Shown here: piece by piece, positions 60,501-62,000 of the stretch | How the letters are laid out: each line of letters starts with the position of its first letter | How positions within the stretch are numbered: position 1 is the stretch's first letter | DNA from: Branchiostoma floridae | Lineage: Eukaryota; Chordata; Leptocardii; Amphioxiformes; Branchiostomatidae | Assembly (NCBI RefSeq): GCF_000003815.2 | Contig: NC_049991.1 | Coordinates: 9,573,182-9,635,181, forward strand | Length of the DNA stretch: 62,000 bases | Direction of reading: 5' to 3' | Notes under the pieces: generated by a model | Seen by the model: the letters and a program-made list of their open reading frames with translations, nothing else | What the model was told of the DNA's origin: nothing | Databases searched by the model: none | Program-made: the position numbers and the translations under genes

Positions 60501-61897
60501 ATCAGGACAAACATAGGGGACAAGATGAGAGTGGCAGCTCCAGGTAAGAATATGACAGTTCTTGTTATATGTTGCAATAGTTACTACAAATGTACTGCAA
60601 TAGATGAGCGCTAGGAAAATTCCATTGTTTTCAACTATGATCCTGAAAAAAGTGTTAGTAGGCAGGGATTATCTCTTTTTTTACTTTTTGGTTGAAGTGA
60701 TCTAACATATACAATTACACTACATTTGAAATATACAGAAATGCATTTAGAAAACACAGGGATGTCAATAAACTCATCAACTATTATTTTTTTTAGATGT
60801 CAAGTCTAGCACTTTATGTGACAGTCTCTTGTCAAGGTGGACCAAAAAATGGCTAGGGTCGGCAGGATTTTGTGTGGATCATCAGTTGCATAATCTGAAA
60901 CACAACATTTTTGCCTGAGGCCTGACCAAAGTTGTAATGTGCTTGTATGAGAACACATTGTTTAGTCAGATGAGGAGCAAAGCTTGAGAAATTTTTCAAA
61001 TCTACTGTAGAGTAGTTTCACCGAGTTCAAGATTTTCACTTGCTTTTCATTGCTCAATTTTATAACTCTTTTCTCCTAATTTTTCTTTCCCTTTTAGTTG
61101 TTTCTCCCTCACCCAAGCTGCCCCCTATTATTTCCCCCTCTGTTCCACCTCTTGGCTGTACCTTCACTGTTCCAAGGGACAGCCCTGTCCCCTCCAAGCT
61201 TCCTTGTGTCAATGGAACCTCTTTTAGCACCAAGGACAGGGACTATTGTCTTCCAGGCACACGCTGCTATCAGGACTGTATGTATCTCGCTCTTCTTCTT
61301 TCTTTTGTTCTTTCAGCTTTTTTACTATGAGATTTATTTCTAAGGAAAGTTCTCAATTATCAAAGCGATGCTAATATCAGGATTCATTTTTGTACCTAGC
61401 TTTAAATTGACATTAACTGTTGTAATACTTTGATGCCATTTATCATTCGTAGCTTGGGAAAATGACAGCTAGGAGACGGATTTCGACCGGTTTCGACTTT
61501 TATTGTCTTTCTCAAGAACTTTGATTCCATTTAGCAATAGCATTCTGTTGTTGTATTGTTGTAGTTATCACTGCTTTGTATACAGATGTTACTTTTCAAA
61601 ATAAGGTGATTTGGACTAAAATTGATGAAATCTTGAAGTTTCTGGTGACCAGGCAATGTTAGTGGTTGAGATGTTGATTTTCAACACTAGTTGAGAATTG
61701 TTTTAAGATATGATTTTATGATTTCATTCATAGATGGAGAGTACTCTGAGGACTTTGACCCTGGGAGTGATACAGACAAAGAAGAAGAGGAGTTAGCCAG
61801 GAACATGTCACTAGTTCTACAGGGGGATTCTTCTGATGACAACAGTGACATAGAGATTGATGCATCTAAATATGAGAACAAATCCTCAAGTAAACAG
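57517..61897 (+). CDS. KATNIP: KATNIP-like (katanin-interacting protein) gene, 5' part, 7 exons
   Basis: Exons: 57517-57523, 57760-57827, 59254-59321, 59763-59929, 60370-60543, 61098-61277, 61734-61897, continuing beyond the window. All have GT/AG ends and the phases chain exactly; the total is 828 nt, 276 codons without a stop. The N-terminus is short and basic. Next come EEYLLLLQQRNRLVKKLKQK (coiled-coil-like), ELERREKGFALYVNGAN, a Lys/Pro/Ser-rich basic stretch, GKVQRRNWLQGSVHIRT, and an acidic segment GEYSEDFDPGSDTDKEEEE. The order (LLLQQRNR, then RE.GF.LYVNGAN, then an acidic YSEDF region) resembles the N-terminus of KATNIP, a large ciliary basal-body and microtubule-associated protein, from memory only. 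If that is wrong, this is still a real gene of unknown function. Confidence 0.72.
57760..57827 (+). CDS. KATNIP: KATNIP-like exon 2
   Basis: 68 nt from TCTCCAG| to GAAGAG|GTATTT. It encodes SSNRRRWGNTEDRKTPIKPA and ends in phase 0. Confidence 0.7.
59254..59321 (+). CDS. KATNIP: KATNIP-like exon 3
   Basis: 68 nt from TTAAAAG| to AACAG|GTAAGT. It encodes SSLKEEIDPSYEEYLLLLQQ then RN, and ends in phase 2. The Leu/Gln-rich heptad-like run suggests a coiled coil that continues into exon 4. Confidence 0.82.
59606..59722. mobile_element. Small TIR element in KATNIP-like intron 3
   Basis: CAGGGATGCCTAAGTAATCA at the left, TGATTACTTAGGCACACCTG at the right, flanked by ACATC on both sides (59601-59605, 59723-59727). 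117 bp with several short CATACNATCC repeats inside. It ends 40 bp before exon 4. Confidence 0.82.
59763..59929 (+). CDS. KATNIP: KATNIP-like exon 4
   Basis: 167 nt from TATTACAG| to GCTGGAG|GTACTG. It encodes LVKKLKQKDDKQIELERREK, GFALYVNGANQ, then a basic Lys/Pro/Ser-rich stretch ending KTAG. The YVNGAN block is the best family marker. Confidence 0.85.
60301..60345 (+). mobile_element. Retroposon 3' tail with (CAAA)n in KATNIP-like intron 4
   Basis: AACTTCTCATGAATGAATAA AGGTTC followed by CAAACAAACAAACAA; near-identical to the minus-strand tail at 2160-2219. Ends about 25 bp before the exon 5 acceptor. Confidence 0.5.
60370..60543 (+). CDS. KATNIP: KATNIP-like exon 5
   Basis: 174 nt from AACACAG| to GCTCCAG|GTAAGA, phase 1 at both ends. 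It encodes YPRTLDHQQLQELQAQDQEE, RFRAKTAPGK and NWLQGSVHIRTNIGDKM. Gln/Glu-rich first half, basic second half. Confidence 0.85.
61098..61277 (+). CDS. KATNIP: KATNIP-like exon 6 (Pro/Ser-rich, possibly optional)
   Basis: 180 nt from CTTTTAG| to AGGACT|GTATGT, phase 1 at both ends. The phase-consistent frame encodes VSPSPKLPPIISPSVPPLG and then a stretch of ordinary composition with several Cys. It has no visible similarity to anything I know. Since its length is a multiple of three and both phases are equal, it can be skipped without a frameshift. Confidence 0.6.
61734..61897 (+). CDS. KATNIP: KATNIP-like exon 7 (acidic)
   Basis: 164 nt from TTCATAG| to AAACAG|GTGAAT, ending in phase 0. It encodes GEYSEDFDPGSDTDKEEEEL, MSLVLQGDSSDDNSDIEIDA and SKYENKSSSKQ. 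Strongly acidic, with serines in casein-kinase-2-like contexts. The gene continues past the window edge. Confidence 0.85.
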
Positions 61898-62000
61898 GTG
61901 AATTTATCTCCTGAACTTTTTGGTTACAATGCTTTAGCCATTTGGCACCAAATATGTATTTATTATGAGGTTAGGTAGAATGTTAGATATAAGCTAAGAA

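Noticed and set aside
1-62000. CRISPR arrays, prokaryotic operons, phage or defence systems.
   Set aside because: Introns, animal gene families and repeat content show nuclear animal DNA; the repeated units found are transposons, microsatellites or tandem duplications without spacer structure.

Overview
This is a window of animal nuclear DNA. Genes are split by GT-AG introns, about 90% of the sequence is non-coding, and it carries many small terminal-inverted-repeat (TIR) elements, tandem arrays and two assembly gaps of exactly 100 N. The two recognisable multi-exon genes are animal-type, and the mix of short exons, long introns and dense MITEs fits an invertebrate deuterostome such as amphioxus. 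The species is an inference; no marker in the window proves it.

Region by region: 1-12.2 kb holds no gene I can defend, but has one 1.2 kb TIR element (2264-3480), two foldback elements (3.84-3.97 and 4.30-4.47 kb), microsatellites, a three-copy tandem repeat (7.27-7.71 kb) and a pair of approximately 370 bp direct repeats (8.95 and 9.96 kb). At 12232-12493 (+) lies the last coding exon of a class A GPCR (TM6, TM7 with NPVVY, Cys-rich tail), with a foldback element in its 3' UTR. 14.9-30 kb is repeat-rich intergenic sequence: several MITEs, a (ACCA/ACCG)n block, a nested transposon with two N gaps, and diverged segmental duplications at 22-25 kb.

30.07-57.24 kb on the minus strand is one complete gene, assembled here from ten exons with matching splice phases: the tRNA-splicing endonuclease subunit TSEN54 (543 codons including stop). 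Its last intron is 13.4 kb and its terminal exon has been tandemly duplicated just past the stop codon. TSEN54 introns host a mariner-type MITE, a Harbinger-type element with TTA target duplications, a 312 bp tandem array and a CpG-rich hAT-like element nested in an older MITE.

57.5-62 kb (+) holds the first seven exons (276 codons, phase-consistent) of a gene that I assign tentatively to KATNIP (katanin-interacting protein, KIAA0556). It is divergent from TSEN54, with 281 bp between the two start codons, so the two probably share a promoter. The gene runs off the right edge.

No prokaryotic system, CRISPR array or biosynthetic cluster was found. The most useful observations are the TSEN54 gene model, its duplicated terminal exon, the head-to-head promoter, and a series of transposon insertions whose target duplications can be read directly.
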